A stretch of DNA of 64,000 bases from Aeromonas sp. FDAARGOS 1405 (GCF_019048265.1 NZ_CP077311.1:1882001-1946000), one strand, 5' to 3'. Positions 43,240 to 53,534 are shown, counted from the stretch's first letter. Notes: generated by a model not told the origin, from the letters alone. Translations and numbers: made by a program.

Positions 43240-43989
43240 ATGTGGATTGGGGTGATTAGCCTCTTCCCTGAAATGTTCCGAGCCATTACCGAGCACGGGG
43301 TAACGGGTCGGGCCGTCAAGAGTGGCCTGCTGCAGATTGAGTGCTGGAACCCTCGGGACTTTACCCACGACAAACACCGTACGGTCGATGATCGTCCTTA
43401 TGGTGGTGGGCCCGGCATGTTGATGATGGTTCAGCCGCTGCGTGACGCGATTCATGCAGCCAAGCAAGCGGCGGGAGACGGGGCGAAAGTCATCTATCTC
43501 TCTCCTCAGGGGCGCAAGCTGACTCAAGCGGGCGTTACCGAGTTGGCGACGAATCAGAAACTGATTCTGGTAGCCGGTCGATACGAAGGTATCGATGAAC
43601 GCGTGATACAAACCGAAGTCGACGAAGAGTGGTCTATCGGGGATTACGTGTTAAGTGGTGGCGAGTTGCCTGCCATGACCCTGATCGATGCGGTTTCGCG
43701 TCTGGTCCCGGGGGTTTTGGGCGATCAGGCCAGTGCCGAGCAGGACTCCTTTACGGATGGCTTGCTGGATCATCCCCACTATACTCGGCCGGAGGTGTTG
43801 GATGGGTTGGCGGTGCCCGAGGCGCTGACAAGCGGCAATCACGAAGTGATTCGACGCTGGCGTCTCAAACAGTCGCTCGGACGAACCTGGCAAAGAAGGC
43901 CGGAACTTATTAACAACCTAGCTCTGACTGACGAGCAAGAATCACTTCTTGCCGAGTATGTCCGCGAAGTGCGTGACAGCGTTAAGTAG
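43240..43989 (+). CDS. trmD: tRNA (guanine-N1)-methyltransferase TrmD
   Basis: 249 residues; methylates G37 of tRNAs read by C-starting anticodons to prevent frameshifting. It has the SPOUT knot fold, seen in [11 protein letters not shown] and LSPQGRKL, and [10 protein letters not shown] and [15 protein letters not shown] near the S-adenosylmethionine site. ATG at 43240 after GGAGG. 34 bases after rimM. Confidence 0.98.
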   Translation: MWIGVISLFPEMFRAITEHGVTGRAVKSGLLQIECWNPRDFTHDKHRTVDDRPYGGGPGMLMMVQPLRDAIHAAKQAAGDGAKVIYLSPQGRKLTQAGVTELATNQKLILVAGRYEGIDERVIQTEVDEEWSIGDYVLSGGELPAMTLIDAVSRLVPGVLGDQASAEQDSFTDGLLDHPHYTRPEVLDGLAVPEALTSGNHEVIRRWRLKQSLGRTWQRRPELINNLALTDEQESLLAEYVREVRDSVK

Positions 43990-44021
43990 AGTTTTCAGTT
44001 TATCCTAGGTAAGGAAAGACA

Positions 44022-44369
44022 ATGAGCAAGATTATTCAGCAGCTTGAACAAGAGCAACTGCGTACCGACATCCCGGCTTTTGCCCAGGGCGACACTGTAC
44101 GTGTTCAAGTTCGTGTTAAAGAAGGTGGTAAAGAGCGTCTGCAGGCTTTCGAAGGCATCGTTATTGCCAAGCGTAACCGCGGTCTGCACTCTGCTTTCAC
44201 CGTTCGCAAGATCTCCAACGGCGAAGGTGTTGAGCGTGTATTCCAGACTCACTCTCCGCTGATCCACAGTGTAGAACTGAAGCGTCGTGGTGATGTTCGC
44301 CGCGCCAAACTGTACTACCTGCGCAACCTGTCCGGTAAAGCTGCTCGTATCAAAGAGAAGCTCAACTAA
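44022..44369 (+). CDS. rplS: 50S ribosomal protein L19
   Basis: 115 residues; family features [31 protein letters not shown] and [28 protein letters not shown]. Sits at the 30S-50S interface. Last gene of the operon, followed by a strong terminator. Confidence 0.99.
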
Positions 44370-44420
44370 TTCGATTCGAATTGGTGTGGGTATGTCGGCG
44401 AAAAGCTCGACAGGTAGTGA

Positions 44421-44449
44421 AAAGGCTCGCCAATGGCGAGCCTTTTTTG
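44421..44449. terminator. Terminator after rplS
   Basis: Stem AAAGGCTCGCC/GGCGAGCCTTT with an AAT loop and T6 tract. The upstream A-run makes it usable in the other direction too. Confidence 0.88.
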
Positions 44450-44477
44450 TATCCGTCTATTGGCTCTCTTGCTGCCA

Positions 44478-44801
44478 TTACTGGATCACTCGCACCACCG
44501 AGTTGTCGCGCCCGAAGGGGCCTGGCACATAGTCGTCCGCAGCCCAGTCATTCTCGTAGAGGGTTTCCCCTGCCGGTGTGATGAGCTGGTAACAATATTC
44601 GAAGTACCCCGGGCCGTCGGTCGGCAGATTGAGGGTGGTTTTGAACTCGCCGCTCTTCATGCGTTTCAGTTCGACCGGTTGCCACTGGGTAAACTCGCCG
44701 ATCAGCATCACCTGTTCCGCCCCTGCGGCCGCCTCTTTCTCTACGGCAAAGGTCACCTTGACCTCGGGCTTGGACTTCAAAAACTGTTTGATCAGTGGCA
44801 T
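44478..44801 (-). CDS. Small stand-alone glycogen-binding (CBM48/AMPK-type) domain protein
   Basis: 107 residues that are nearly one early-set beta-sandwich domain: VKVTFAVEKEAAAGAEQVMLIGEFTQWQPVELKRMKSGEFKTTLNLPTDGPGYFEYCYQL resembles the isoamylase N-terminal or AMPK glycogen-binding domain. No catalytic domain is attached. A stand-alone member could bind glycogen or modulate an enzyme, but no partner is nearby. Weak ribosome binding site (GGAGGCGTC) at 44806. Confidence 0.75.
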   Translation of the reverse strand: MPLIKQFLKSKPEVKVTFAVEKEAAAGAEQVMLIGEFTQWQPVELKRMKSGEFKTTLNLPTDGPGYFEYCYQLITPAGETLYENDWAADDYVPGPFGRDNSVVRVIQ

Positions 44802-44881
44802 GACGCCTCCTTGTCTGTGAGTTAAAAATGGCTCCTGTCTATTTTTATATCACCATATGACAAAGATGTTGATAAGGCAGA

Positions 44882-45556
44882 TCAAGTCGGCAAGGCAAAA
44901 TAGCGTTGCAGCAGGCTGTGGGTGAAATCGATCTTGAGATAGAAGCCGCGCGGCAAGGTCATAATGGGTTGACCATCGCGGCCGATGGCGCGAGTCAGCG
45001 CCTTGTTGTTGGCAGCCTTGGGGCGCAGTTGCATCACCTGGCCGTGGCGTGCGCTGATCTGCTCCACTTCTCCCAGCACTATCATGTCCATCAGCTCCTC
45101 CCAGTCCTGACGCAGTAGCCGGTCTTCCTCTTCATTCGGGCTCCACATCAGCGGCATGCCGACTCGCCGCTCGCCAACCGGGATCTCCCGACTGCCTTCC
45201 ACCGGGATCCAGAGTACCCGTGACAGCTTGTTGCGCACGTTTGACTCCTCCCAGCGCTGACCGCTGACGCCGATCAGCGGGGCGACGCAGACGAAGGTGG
45301 TCTCCAGCGGTTTGCCTTGAGGATCCACGGGGATCGTCTTGAGTTCGATCCCCAGCTCCGGGAAGTCCTGTTCCGGCTTGCTCCCTGCGCTGGCCCCCAG
45401 TTGCAGCTCGATCAATTGACCGACCCAGCCCTTGTCACGGCGCAGGTCTTTGGGCACCACGGCGCCAGCCTCGGCGGCCAGCTGCGCCAGCGTGAAGCCC
45501 GCCATGGCATAGGCGCGGCTCAATAACTCCTGCTCGGATCGGGGATTGCTTGACAT
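44882..45556 (-). CDS. mutH: DNA mismatch repair endonuclease MutH
   Basis: 224 residues. It nicks the unmethylated strand at hemimethylated GATC sites after activation by MutL. Catalytic residues D64, E71 and K73 in [11 protein letters not shown] form the DxnExK motif. [18 protein letters not shown] and [13 protein letters not shown] are family signatures. ATG at 45556 (GGAG six bases upstream) is chosen over two earlier in-frame ATGs. Its presence implies Dam methylation. It is divergent from rppH across a long GATC-rich gap. Confidence 0.95.
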   Translation of the reverse strand: MSSNPRSEQELLSRAYAMAGFTLAQLAAEAGAVVPKDLRRDKGWVGQLIELQLGASAGSKPEQDFPELGIELKTIPVDPQGKPLETTFVCVAPLIGVSGQRWEESNVRNKLSRVLWIPVEGSREIPVGERRVGMPLMWSPNEEEDRLLRQDWEELMDMIVLGEVEQISARHGQVMQLRPKAANNKALTRAIGRDGQPIMTLPRGFYLKIDFTHSLLQRYFALPT

Positions 45557-46289
45557 AGTTGGCTCCATCTTGCTCGCCATATTCTAACAGGGGAGGATCC
45601 CGAGAAGGATCGCTGTTTTTATAACCGATCCTGAGTGGATAAGAACAAATGCAGAAAATTTAGGGGATGACATCTCATCATTATGATTTTAAAGGATTTT
45701 GTCTATTTTATCGAGCACTCTTCCAAGTCTGGTTTGACCTCGAAATAGTTGTCCAAGGGTTTGTGCATGATGTTACACACAGTTATCCACAGAAATCTTG
45801 GATAAGTGGATGAAAGTGGGTGGAGTCGCGGGTATGTTACAAAAAATTGTGAATGCCACCCCATTTTTACAGGGTTAACGGGGTAGATATTGTGCCACTC
45901 CTGTGGATAATTTCGCCGAGGTGGATCTTTGAGCAGTTGAACTTGTTCACAATCCGGATCATGGATCTGGCGCGTGGAGTGACATGGATCTAGATCCAGT
46001 TGTCATGTCCTAACACAATGTAAAATAATAGTTTTTTATATATCATGTTGCATGTTGATGCGGAGAGTCACTTTTCGCGTACAGTTAAAAAGTACTGTAT
46101 ATACCCGTTTGCTAACAGCTTTATGCACAGTCTGGGTGGGCAACTTGGGGGAGCGGATCCTTGGATTTGTTTATAAGTATGTTTGAAATTGAAAGTTATT
46201 CATGAAACAGGGGATTCACTCCTTGTTTGCTGCCACGGGGTGAATGTGGAACAATCTCCTTATAGATTCAGCCTTTATAAGGTGATCAC
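45557..46289. other. mutH-rppH gap: probable DARS2-like DnaA-binding region
   Basis: 733 bases without a coding gene. Exact DnaA boxes (TTATCCACA) at 45783-45791 and, inverted, 45902-45910; near matches at 45634-45642, 45773-45781, 45797-45805, 45805-45813 and 46121-46129. Ten GATC sites (45596, 45608, 45627, 45924, 45957, 45964, 45987, 45993, 46156, 46284). The core TTATCCACA-N5-CTTGGATAA, followed by AGTGGATGA, has the head-to-head box layout of DARS elements. E. coli DARS2 lies in this same mutH-rppH neighbourhood. Function inferred, not shown. Confidence 0.68.
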
Positions 46290-46817
46290 GTGATTGATGG
46301 CGACGGATTTCGTCCCAATGTCGGTATCGTGATCTGTAACCGTGAAGGACAAGTGTTGTGGGCTAAACGCTATGGGCAGCACTCCTGGCAGTTTCCGCAG
46401 GGGGGGGTTGATGATGGTGAAACGCCAGAGCAGGCCATGTATCGAGAGCTGTATGAGGAGATTGGCCTCAAGCCCGAAGATGTGACCATCATGGCCACCA
46501 GTCGTAACTGGCTAAAGTACCGTTTACCCAAACGTCTTGTCCGCTGGGACAGTTCACCGGTCTGTATTGGCCAAAAACAAAAATGGTTCCTGTTACAGCT
46601 GAATCCGGGCAAGGAGTCGCAGATCCAGTTCGGCTGTCATGGCCATCCCGAATTTGACGACTGGCGTTGGGTCAGCTTCTGGTACCCGGTGCGTCAGGTC
46701 GTTTCGTTCAAGCGGGAGGTTTACCGCCGGGTCATGAAAGAGTTTGCCCCGCTGGCGATGCCAGTGCCGGTAGTGCAGGTCAACAAGAAGGATGGGCGGC
46801 GCAACCGCGCCCGTTAA
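46290..46817 (+). CDS. rppH: RNA pyrophosphohydrolase RppH
   Basis: 175-residue Nudix enzyme that removes pyrophosphate from mRNA 5' ends, triggering RNase E decay. The Nudix box is at 38-60 ([23 protein letters not shown]). It starts with GTG at 46290 next to a GATC site. Followed after 14 bases by ptsP. Confidence 0.97.
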   Translation: MIDGDGFRPNVGIVICNREGQVLWAKRYGQHSWQFPQGGVDDGETPEQAMYRELYEEIGLKPEDVTIMATSRNWLKYRLPKRLVRWDSSPVCIGQKQKWFLLQLNPGKESQIQFGCHGHPEFDDWRWVSFWYPVRQVVSFKREVYRRVMKEFAPLAMPVPVVQVNKKDGRRNRAR

Positions 46818-46831
46818 GGAGCACAGACTAG

Positions 46832-49111
46832 TTGTTAACGGAACTGAGACGTATCGTCGAGAGCATGGCCGAGGCCAATACCCTCGAGCAGGCCTTGCAA
46901 GCATTGGTGAGCCAGACCCGGCACGCCATGGCAGTGGACTGCTGCTCCGTCTATGTCTCGGAACCCGAGGTGCGCCGCTATCGCTTGGCGGCTACCGACG
47001 GCTTAGCCCCGTCCGCGGTCGGCAAGGTCACTCTGCCCTACGAGCAGGGCATCGTCGGTCTGGTGGGTCAGCGGGAAGAGTTGATCAACCTGGCTGATGC
47101 TCCCGCGCATCCCAGTTTCAAATTCCTGCCCGATGTGGCCGAAGAGGCGTTCCGCTCCTTCCTTGGTGCCCCCATCATGCATCAGCGTCAGGTGGTCGGC
47201 ATTCTGGTCGTGCAGCAGAAGGAGAGCCGCCGCTTCGATGAGGGGGAAGAGTCCTTCATGGTCACCCTGGCTGCCCAGCTGGCTGCGCGGATCGCCCAGG
47301 CGCAGGCCAAGGGTTGGCTGCAGAAGACCGACTGGAGCAAGCCGTTACGCGGTATTGCCGGTGCCAGCGGCATCGCCATGGCCAAGGCCTGGGTGTGGCG
47401 GCCCCGCAAGGCGCTCTCGTCCATTACCCCGCGCAAGGATGAAGACCATGCCAGCCAGCTGGCGCGGCTGGAGCTGGCGGTTGAGGAGGTGCGGCACGAC
47501 TTGGAGAGTCTGGCGCTGCGTTTTCGTGAGAGCTACAGCCAGGATTCGGTGGCGATCTTCGACATCTACCTCCATCTGCTGAACGATCCTGGCTACATCA
47601 AGCCCATTCGCAACAAGGTGAGCAAGGAGCACTGGACTGCGGTATCTGCGGTCAAGCTCATCAGCGATCGCTTGATCGAGCAGTTCAAGGGGATGAAGGA
47701 TCCCTACCTGCAAGAGCGCTCCACCGATGTGAAAGATATCGCCCAGCGGCTGATCAGCCGACTGGTGCAGAACGAGCCGGAGCATATCTCGATCGGTGAG
47801 CCTGTGGTGCTGGTCGCCGACGAGGTGACGGCCACCATTCTGGCGGAAGTGCCCCGCGAGTATCTGACCGGGGTGGTCTCGCTCAAGGGGGGGACCAACT
47901 CCCACGCTGCCATTCTGGCCCGTGCCATGGGTGTTGCCGCCATCATGGGGGTCGATCTGCCCCTTGGTGACATTGGTGGTCGCATGCTGGTGGTCGATGG
48001 CTATAGCGGTGATCTCTTCATCGAGCCCAATCAGGTGATCCTGACCGAGTATCGTCAGCTGCTGAGCGAAGAGCGGGCGCTCGATACCCTGGTGCGCAGC
48101 GTCGACAACCTGCCATCCGAAACCGCCGATGGCACCAAGGTCTCCCTACTGCTCAACGCAGGTCTCAGTGCCGATACCGAGATCTCCCTCAACCAGCTGG
48201 CGGACGGGGTGGGCCTCTATCGCACCGAGATCCCGTTCATGCTGCAGGAGAGCTTCCCCTCAGAGTGGGAACAGACTGCCCGCTATCGCGGCATTCTGGA
48301 GACCTACCGCAACCGGCCGGTCTGCATGCGGACGCTGGATGTGGGCGGCGACAAGCCGCTACCCTATTTCCCCATCGTCGAGGAAAACCCCTTCCTTGGC
48401 TGGCGGGGGATCCGGATCACGCTGGATCACCCCGAACTGTTTCTGGTGCAGCTCAAGGCGATGCTGCGGGCCAGCGAAGGACTCGACAATCTGGCCATCA
48501 TGCTGCCGATGATCAGCAGCGTTAGCGAAATCAAAGCCTCCCGTCGTCTGCTGGATCAGGCGTGGCGGGAGGTGTCGGAAGAGGCGGCGAGCCGCGATGC
48601 AGTGATCCGCTACCCCAGTCTCGGGGTGATGATCGAGGTGCCCTCAGCCCTCTTTATCTTGCCGGAGATGGCGCCGCTCGTCGACTTCTGGTCGGTGGGC
48701 AGCAATGACCTGACCCAGTACCTGCTGGCAGTGGATCGCAACAACTCTAGGGTTGCCAACATTTACGACGCCTTCCATCCTGCGGTGATCCGTGCCCTGC
48801 AACAGTTGGTTGATGCTTCCCACCGCTACCAGAAGCCGGTGTCGGTGTGTGGCGAACTGGCCGGTGATCCGGTCGGTGTATTGCTGCTGCTGGCCATGGG
48901 CTATCGCCGCTTCAGTATGAACACCCACAACATCGCCCGGATCAAGTACGTGCTGCGTCAATCCACCCTGAGCGAGTTGACCGAACTGATGGCCGATGGC
49001 CTCAAACATGACAACCCCCACGTACTGCGCGGCCTGTTTGCCCGCTATCTGGAGGAACATGGTTTGGGCGGTTTGCTACGAGCCGGTCATAAATCGAAAC
49101 AGAGTGATTGA
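46832..49111 (+). CDS. ptsP: Phosphoenolpyruvate-protein phosphotransferase PtsP (EI-Ntr)
   Basis: 759 residues: N-terminal GAF domain (1-150; AMAVDCCSVYV, FLGAPIMHQRQVVGILVVQQ), then Enzyme I with phospho-histidine H358 in GGTNSHAAILARA and a PEP-binding TIM-barrel domain. First enzyme of the nitrogen PTS chain that ends on PtsN. It starts with TTG at 46832, preceded by AAGGAGC, giving the E. coli-like start MLT.LR.IVE. Operon rppH-ptsP-lgt-thyA. Confidence 0.96.
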   Translation: MLTELRRIVESMAEANTLEQALQALVSQTRHAMAVDCCSVYVSEPEVRRYRLAATDGLAPSAVGKVTLPYEQGIVGLVGQREELINLADAPAHPSFKFLPDVAEEAFRSFLGAPIMHQRQVVGILVVQQKESRRFDEGEESFMVTLAAQLAARIAQAQAKGWLQKTDWSKPLRGIAGASGIAMAKAWVWRPRKALSSITPRKDEDHASQLARLELAVEEVRHDLESLALRFRESYSQDSVAIFDIYLHLLNDPGYIKPIRNKVSKEHWTAVSAVKLISDRLIEQFKGMKDPYLQERSTDVKDIAQRLISRLVQNEPEHISIGEPVVLVADEVTATILAEVPREYLTGVVSLKGGTNSHAAILARAMGVAAIMGVDLPLGDIGGRMLVVDGYSGDLFIEPNQVILTEYRQLLSEERALDTLVRSVDNLPSETADGTKVSLLLNAGLSADTEISLNQLADGVGLYRTEIPFMLQESFPSEWEQTARYRGILETYRNRPVCMRTLDVGGDKPLPYFPIVEENPFLGWRGIRITLDHPELFLVQLKAMLRASEGLDNLAIMLPMISSVSEIKASRRLLDQAWREVSEEAASRDAVIRYPSLGVMIEVPSALFILPEMAPLVDFWSVGSNDLTQYLLAVDRNNSRVANIYDAFHPAVIRALQQLVDASHRYQKPVSVCGELAGDPVGVLLLLAMGYRRFSMNTHNIARIKYVLRQSTLSELTELMADGLKHDNPHVLRGLFARYLEEHGLGGLLRAGHKSKQSD

Positions 49112-49178
49112 TAATCATGCCTTGTCCCTGCTGACGAATGATCGGAAAATGCGGCTTTTATTTTGACTGGGGCCGCAT

Positions 49179-50003
49179 ATGCAGCACGATGGATATTGGG
49201 TTTTCTCGCAGATTGATCCCGTAGCATTCAGTTTGGGACCACTATCGGTACGCTGGTATGGTCTCATGTACCTGTTCGGTTTTGCGTTTGCCATGTGGCT
49301 TGCCGGCCGTCGCGCCGATGCACCGAACAGCGGCTGGACCCGCAACGAGGTGTCGGATCTGCTGTTTTACGGTTTCCTCGGGGTAATCCTCGGTGGCCGT
49401 GTCGGTTACGTGCTGTTCTACAACTTCGATCTCTTCCTTGCGGATCCCACCTATCTGTTCAAGATCTGGACCGGCGGCATGTCGTTCCACGGTGGGCTGA
49501 TCGGGGTGATCACTGCGATGATCTGGTTTGCCCACAAGACCAAGCGCCACTTCTTCACCGTGGCCGACTTTGTGGCACCACTCATTCCGTTCGGTCTCGG
49601 CGTTGGCCGGATCGGCAACTTCCTCAACGGCGAGCTGTGGGGCCGGGTCACCGATGTGCCTTGGGCCATCATCTTCCCGGAGGCCGGCCCCGAGCCGCGT
49701 CATCCCTCCCAGCTCTACCAGTTCGCACTGGAAGGGGTGGTGCTGTTCATCATCCTCAACCTGTTCTGGCGCAAGAACCCACCGCGCGGCGCCATCTCCG
49801 GCATGTTCCTGCTGTTCTACGGCCTGTTCCGCTTCCTGGTGGAGTTTGTGCGCCAGCCGGACAGCCAGCTTGGTCTCTATTTCCAGGAGATCAGCATGGG
49901 CCAGATCCTCTCCACCCCGATGATTATCGCCGGTGCCCTGATGATTTGGGCCGCCTACAAGCGTCCACAGTTGTTCGGTAATGCCGTGAAGGAGGCGAAA
50001 TAA
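49179..50003 (+). CDS. lgt: Prolipoprotein diacylglyceryl transferase Lgt
   Basis: 274-residue inner-membrane enzyme that attaches diacylglycerol to the lipobox cysteine of prolipoproteins. Seven hydrophobic segments; [12 protein letters not shown] and the Lgt signature [14 protein letters not shown], whose arginine is essential, are present. It overlaps thyA by one base (TAATG). Confidence 0.97.
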   Translation: MQHDGYWVFSQIDPVAFSLGPLSVRWYGLMYLFGFAFAMWLAGRRADAPNSGWTRNEVSDLLFYGFLGVILGGRVGYVLFYNFDLFLADPTYLFKIWTGGMSFHGGLIGVITAMIWFAHKTKRHFFTVADFVAPLIPFGLGVGRIGNFLNGELWGRVTDVPWAIIFPEAGPEPRHPSQLYQFALEGVVLFIILNLFWRKNPPRGAISGMFLLFYGLFRFLVEFVRQPDSQLGLYFQEISMGQILSTPMIIAGALMIWAAYKRPQLFGNAVKEAK

Positions 50004-50797
50004 TGCGAGCTTATCTCGACCTGATGCAGAAAATCCTCGATGAGGGCACCGTCAAGTCAGACCGTACCGGCACCGGTACTGTCTCCCTGTTCGGCCATCA
50101 GATGCGCTTCAATCTGGCGGAGGGATTCCCGCTGGTGACCACCAAGAAGTGCCACCTGCGCTCCATCATTCACGAGCTGCTCTGGTTCCTCAATGGCGAT
50201 ACCAATACCGCCTATCTGAAGGAAAATGGCGTCAGCATCTGGGATGAGTGGGCCGACGAGAATGGCGATCTGGGGCCGGTTTACGGCGCGCAGTGGCGCT
50301 CCTGGCCTGCGGCCGACGGCTCTTTCATAGACCAGATCCAGAAGGCGGTGGATGACATCAAGCACAACCCTGATTCGCGCCGCATCATCGTCTCCGCCTG
50401 GAACGTGGGTGAGCTGGACAAGATGGCGCTGGCCCCTTGCCACGCCTTCTTCCAGTTCTATGTGGCGGATGGCAAGCTCTCCTGCCAGCTCTACCAGCGC
50501 AGCTGTGATGTGTTCCTCGGCTTGCCGTTCAACATTGCCAGCTACGCCCTGCTGACCCACATGATGGCCCAGCAGTGCGATCTGGAAGTGGGTGACTTCG
50601 TCTGGACCGGCGGTGATGTGCATCTCTACTCCAACCACATGGAGCAGACTGCGCTGCAGCTATCCCGCGAGCCGCGCCCGCTGCCGACCCTGGTGATCAA
50701 GCGTAAACCTGACTCCATCTTCGATTACAAGTTCGAGGATTTCGAGATCGAGGGTTATGATCCCCACCCGGGCATCAAGGCGCCCGTCGCCATCTGA
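50003..50797 (+). CDS. thyA: Thymidylate synthase ThyA
   Basis: 264 residues, same length as in E. coli; converts dUMP to dTMP with methylene-tetrahydrofolate. Catalytic C146 in [32 protein letters not shown] binds substrate. Translationally coupled to lgt. Confidence 0.98.
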   Translation: MRAYLDLMQKILDEGTVKSDRTGTGTVSLFGHQMRFNLAEGFPLVTTKKCHLRSIIHELLWFLNGDTNTAYLKENGVSIWDEWADENGDLGPVYGAQWRSWPAADGSFIDQIQKAVDDIKHNPDSRRIIVSAWNVGELDKMALAPCHAFFQFYVADGKLSCQLYQRSCDVFLGLPFNIASYALLTHMMAQQCDLEVGDFVWTGGDVHLYSNHMEQTALQLSREPRPLPTLVIKRKPDSIFDYKFEDFEIEGYDPHPGIKAPVAI

Positions 50798-50800
50798 CAG

Positions 50801-50827
50801 AAAGGCGCCATGAGGCGCCTTTTTTTA
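50801..50827 (+). terminator. Rho-independent terminator of thyA
   Basis: Stem AAAGGCGCC/GGCGCCTTT with an ATGA loop, then TTTTTTT. Confidence 0.9.
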
Positions 50828-51020
50828 TATATAAAAACACTTAAAAATCTCATTATTGGCTAACTTAGTTGTGAATATGACGCAGGAAAAACCTGTTCTA
50901 GGTAGGCCAGTTCTATTTTGCTTTCGATTTTTCCGAGGTTTTTGGCAGCAAGAAACGATTTTCCATTGGTTGTTGCAGGCTATAGACTTAAATTCAAGTG
51001 ATTTTGTGGAAAAATTAACC

Positions 51021-52211
51021 ATGAGTGACGTAATCAAAAAGTTCCTGAAGCTGGAGGCCGCCTCCGGAATTATTCTGATCATGGCTGCCATGCTGGCAAT
51101 GATTTTAGCCAATACCGCGCTGGCTGGCGGGTATCAGGCGTTTCTCGACACCCCGGTGCAGGTGCGCATCGCGGCTCTCGACATCAACAAGCCGCTGCTG
51201 CTCTGGATCAACGATGGCTTTATGGCGATCTTCTTCCTGCTGGTTGGCCTGGAAGTGAAACGAGAGATGCTGGAAGGGGCGCTCTCGACCCGGGTTCAGG
51301 CGACCTTCCCGGCTATTGCGGCGGTTGGCGGCATGCTGGCTCCGGCCTTGATCTACGCCTTTTTCAACTATTCGGATGAAGTGGCGCGTGCTGGCTGGGC
51401 AATTCCGGCTGCGACCGATATCGCCTTTGCCCTCGGGGTGATGGCGCTGCTCGGCAAGCGGGTGCCGGTGAGCCTCAAGGTATTCCTGCTGGCGCTGGCT
51501 ATCATGGATGACCTCGGCGTCATCATTATCATCGCGCTCTTCTATACCCAGCAGTTGTCGCTGGAGGCGCTGGCCGTCGGTATTCTGGCAACCCTCACCC
51601 TGCTTTGGATGAACCGTCGTGGCGAGGACAGGATCAGCCTCTACATGCTGGTCGGTCTGGTGCTCTGGGTGGCGGTGCTCAAGTCTGGTGTCCATGCGAC
51701 GTTGGCCGGTGTGGTGGTGGGCTTTATGGTTCCGCTTAACGGCAAGCGTTACGCCTCGCCGCTCAAGTATCTGGAGCATCAACTGCACCCCTGGAGTGCC
51801 TATCTGATCCTGCCGTTGTTTGCCTTTGCCAACGCAGGGGTATCGCTGGAGGGGATTGGTCTCTCCTCCCTGCTGAGTCCGGTACCCATGGGGATCATGC
51901 TGGGGCTGTTTATCGGCAAGCCGCTCGGGGTGTTCACCATCAGCTGGCTGTCGGTCAAGCTGGGCATCGCCCAGTTGCCGCCCGGGGTCAACTTCAAGCA
52001 GATTTTTGCGGTCAGCATCCTCTGTGGCATCGGGTTCACCATGTCGATGTTTATCGCGTCGCTCGCCTTCGAGCACGGTGGGCTGGATTACGGCAGCTAC
52101 TCTCGCCTCGGGATCCTGGTGGGCTCTACCATGGCGGCGGTAGTCGGCTATCTGGCCTTGCGCATGGCCCTTCCCAAGGGTGAAGGGGAACAGAGTACGG
52201 AGGGACTATGA
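51021..52211 (+). CDS. nhaA: Na+/H+ antiporter NhaA
   Basis: 396 residues, close to E. coli NhaA, with about 12 membrane segments. D133 in ATDIAFALG and the pair D163-D164 in MDDLGVII fall at the E. coli numbering and are the ion-binding aspartates. It exports Na+ using the proton gradient. The start at 51021 agrees with E. coli; the frame continues open upstream to 50856, but that part is not NhaA-like. A leader of ~190 bases precedes it. It ends inside the next gene (ATGA). Confidence 0.96.
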   Translation: MSDVIKKFLKLEAASGIILIMAAMLAMILANTALAGGYQAFLDTPVQVRIAALDINKPLLLWINDGFMAIFFLLVGLEVKREMLEGALSTRVQATFPAIAAVGGMLAPALIYAFFNYSDEVARAGWAIPAATDIAFALGVMALLGKRVPVSLKVFLLALAIMDDLGVIIIIALFYTQQLSLEALAVGILATLTLLWMNRRGEDRISLYMLVGLVLWVAVLKSGVHATLAGVVVGFMVPLNGKRYASPLKYLEHQLHPWSAYLILPLFAFANAGVSLEGIGLSSLLSPVPMGIMLGLFIGKPLGVFTISWLSVKLGIAQLPPGVNFKQIFAVSILCGIGFTMSMFIASLAFEHGGLDYGSYSRLGILVGSTMAAVVGYLALRMALPKGEGEQSTEGL

Positions 52212-52615
52212 AGCTGCATACAGGGTTGTTGATGCTGTTGTTGAGCCCCGCGGCATGGGCCGGCGGGCTGGAGGATTGCAAGCAGGACGCCACTTCGGCG
52301 AACTGCTCTGCCTATCTGAACGGAGTGGTAGACAGCGCCCTGCTGCTGGGGGACAAGCAGGCTAAGGCTCGTTTCGGCGAGACCTTCTCCGAGCGGGCGC
52401 TGAGCAGCCGGGCTGGCGAAATGGTCAAGCGCTCCAACAAGCGTTATTGCGCTGACCGGATGCCGGACAAGGCACGCCTCAAGGCCAGTCTGATGGAGCA
52501 GTTTGGCGCGAACAAGGTTGACTCGGTTAGCGACATGTATGACATTCTGGCGGTTGAACTCAGCTGCTACCGGAGTCCGCGTCAAGCGGGAACCCCATCG
52601 GATGTCACACCTTAA
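52208..52615 (+). CDS. Exported four-cysteine protein between nhaA and nhaR
   Basis: 135 residues: signal peptide ([18 protein letters not shown]), then a small domain with four cysteines in the pattern C-x8-C-YLNGVVD ... YC ... SCYR. The order CxxDxxxxxC.AYLNGVVD, then a later cysteine and a final cysteine, resembles Rap1a/Tai-type immunity domains, but I cannot prove membership. It overlaps nhaA by 4 bases and nhaR by 14, so the three genes are translationally coupled. E. coli lacks a gene here. Function unknown; perhaps periplasmic. Confidence 0.75.
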   Translation: MKLHTGLLMLLLSPAAWAGGLEDCKQDATSANCSAYLNGVVDSALLLGDKQAKARFGETFSERALSSRAGEMVKRSNKRYCADRMPDKARLKASLMEQFGANKVDSVSDMYDILAVELSCYRSPRQAGTPSDVTP

Positions 52616-53534
52616 CTACAACCATCTCTACTATTTCTGGATGACTCAGAAGAAGGGCTCCGTTACCCAGGCAGCGGAAGCCCTTTTTTTGACCCCGCAA
52701 ACCGTCACCGGTCAGATCAAGCTGCTGGAGCAGCGCCTCGGGGGCAAGCTGCTCAAACGCAAGGGGCGTTCCCTTGAGGCAACCGAGCTGGGCCAGCTGG
52801 TGTTTCGCTATGCCGACAAGATGTTCAGCCTCTCCTACGAGATGCTCGATATCGTCAACTACCGCAAGGAGAGCCAGATCCTGTTCGACGTCGGCATCGC
52901 CGATGCCCTCTCCAAGCGCCTTGCCAGCCGCGTGCTGCTCTCTGTCATCCCCAATGATGGTTCCATCCATCTGCGCTGTTTTGAATCGACCCACGAACTG
53001 CTGCTGGAGCAGCTGAGCGAACACAAGCTCGATATGATCCTCTCCGACTGTCCGGTGGACTCCAGCCAGCATGCGGGGCTGCTCTCCAAGCGGTTGGGCG
53101 GCTGTGGCGTCAGCTTCTTCTGCAAGGCTCCATTGCCCGAAAAGCCCTTTCCCGCCTGTCTGGAAGAGCGCAAGCTACTGATCCCCGGTCGCCGTACTGC
53201 CATGGGGCGTCAGCTGACCCAGTGGTTCGAGCAGCAGGGGGTTTCTCCCAGCATTCTTGGCGAGTTTGATGATGCCGCCTTGATGAAGGCGTTTGGCTTC
53301 TTCAATCAGGGCATCTTCATGGCTCCCACCATCTATCGGGAGGAGATCCTTGAGGGGGAGGGGGTGATGCTGATCGGGGAAACTCAGGATCTGATGGAGG
53401 AGTATTACGTCATCTTCGCCGAGCGAATGATCCAGCATCCGGCGGTGAAGCGGGTCTGCGAGAGCGATTTTACCTTTCTCTTTTCCGGCCAGGAGAACTT
53501 CTCCGCCATCCAGCCGGCCACCCTGTCGTTTTAA
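52602..53534 (+). CDS. nhaR: LysR-type activator NhaR
   Basis: 310-residue activator of nhaA that responds to Na+. Very close to E. coli Nha[58 protein letters not shown] and [19 protein letters not shown]. The ATG at 52602 fits E. coli's start and overlaps the previous gene by 14 bases. nhaA-nhaR pairing is as in E. coli. Confidence 0.96.
   Translation: MSHLNYNHLYYFWMTQKKGSVTQAAEALFLTPQTVTGQIKLLEQRLGGKLLKRKGRSLEATELGQLVFRYADKMFSLSYEMLDIVNYRKESQILFDVGIADALSKRLASRVLLSVIPNDGSIHLRCFESTHELLLEQLSEHKLDMILSDCPVDSSQHAGLLSKRLGGCGVSFFCKAPLPEKPFPACLEERKLLIPGRRTAMGRQLTQWFEQQGVSPSILGEFDDAALMKAFGFFNQGIFMAPTIYREEILEGEGVMLIGETQDLMEEYYVIFAERMIQHPAVKRVCESDFTFLFSGQENFSAIQPATLSF

Noticed and set aside
45557..46289. 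Chromosomal origin (oriC)
   Set aside because: DnaA boxes and GATC sites invite this, but dnaA, rpmH, mnmG or mioC are absent from the window, boxes are fewer than in oriC, and no clear set of AT-rich 13-mers is seen. The mutH-rppH location points to DARS2.
50856..51020. N-terminal extension of NhaA
   Set aside because: In-frame and open, but not NhaA-like and without a ribosome binding site; [16 protein letters not shown] at 51021 gives the E. coli numbering of the ion-binding aspartates.
52208..52615. Firm assignment as a type VI immunity protein
   Set aside because: The cysteine pattern is suggestive only, no effector or secretion gene is nearby, and it is coupled to nhaA and nhaR. Kept as uncharacterised.
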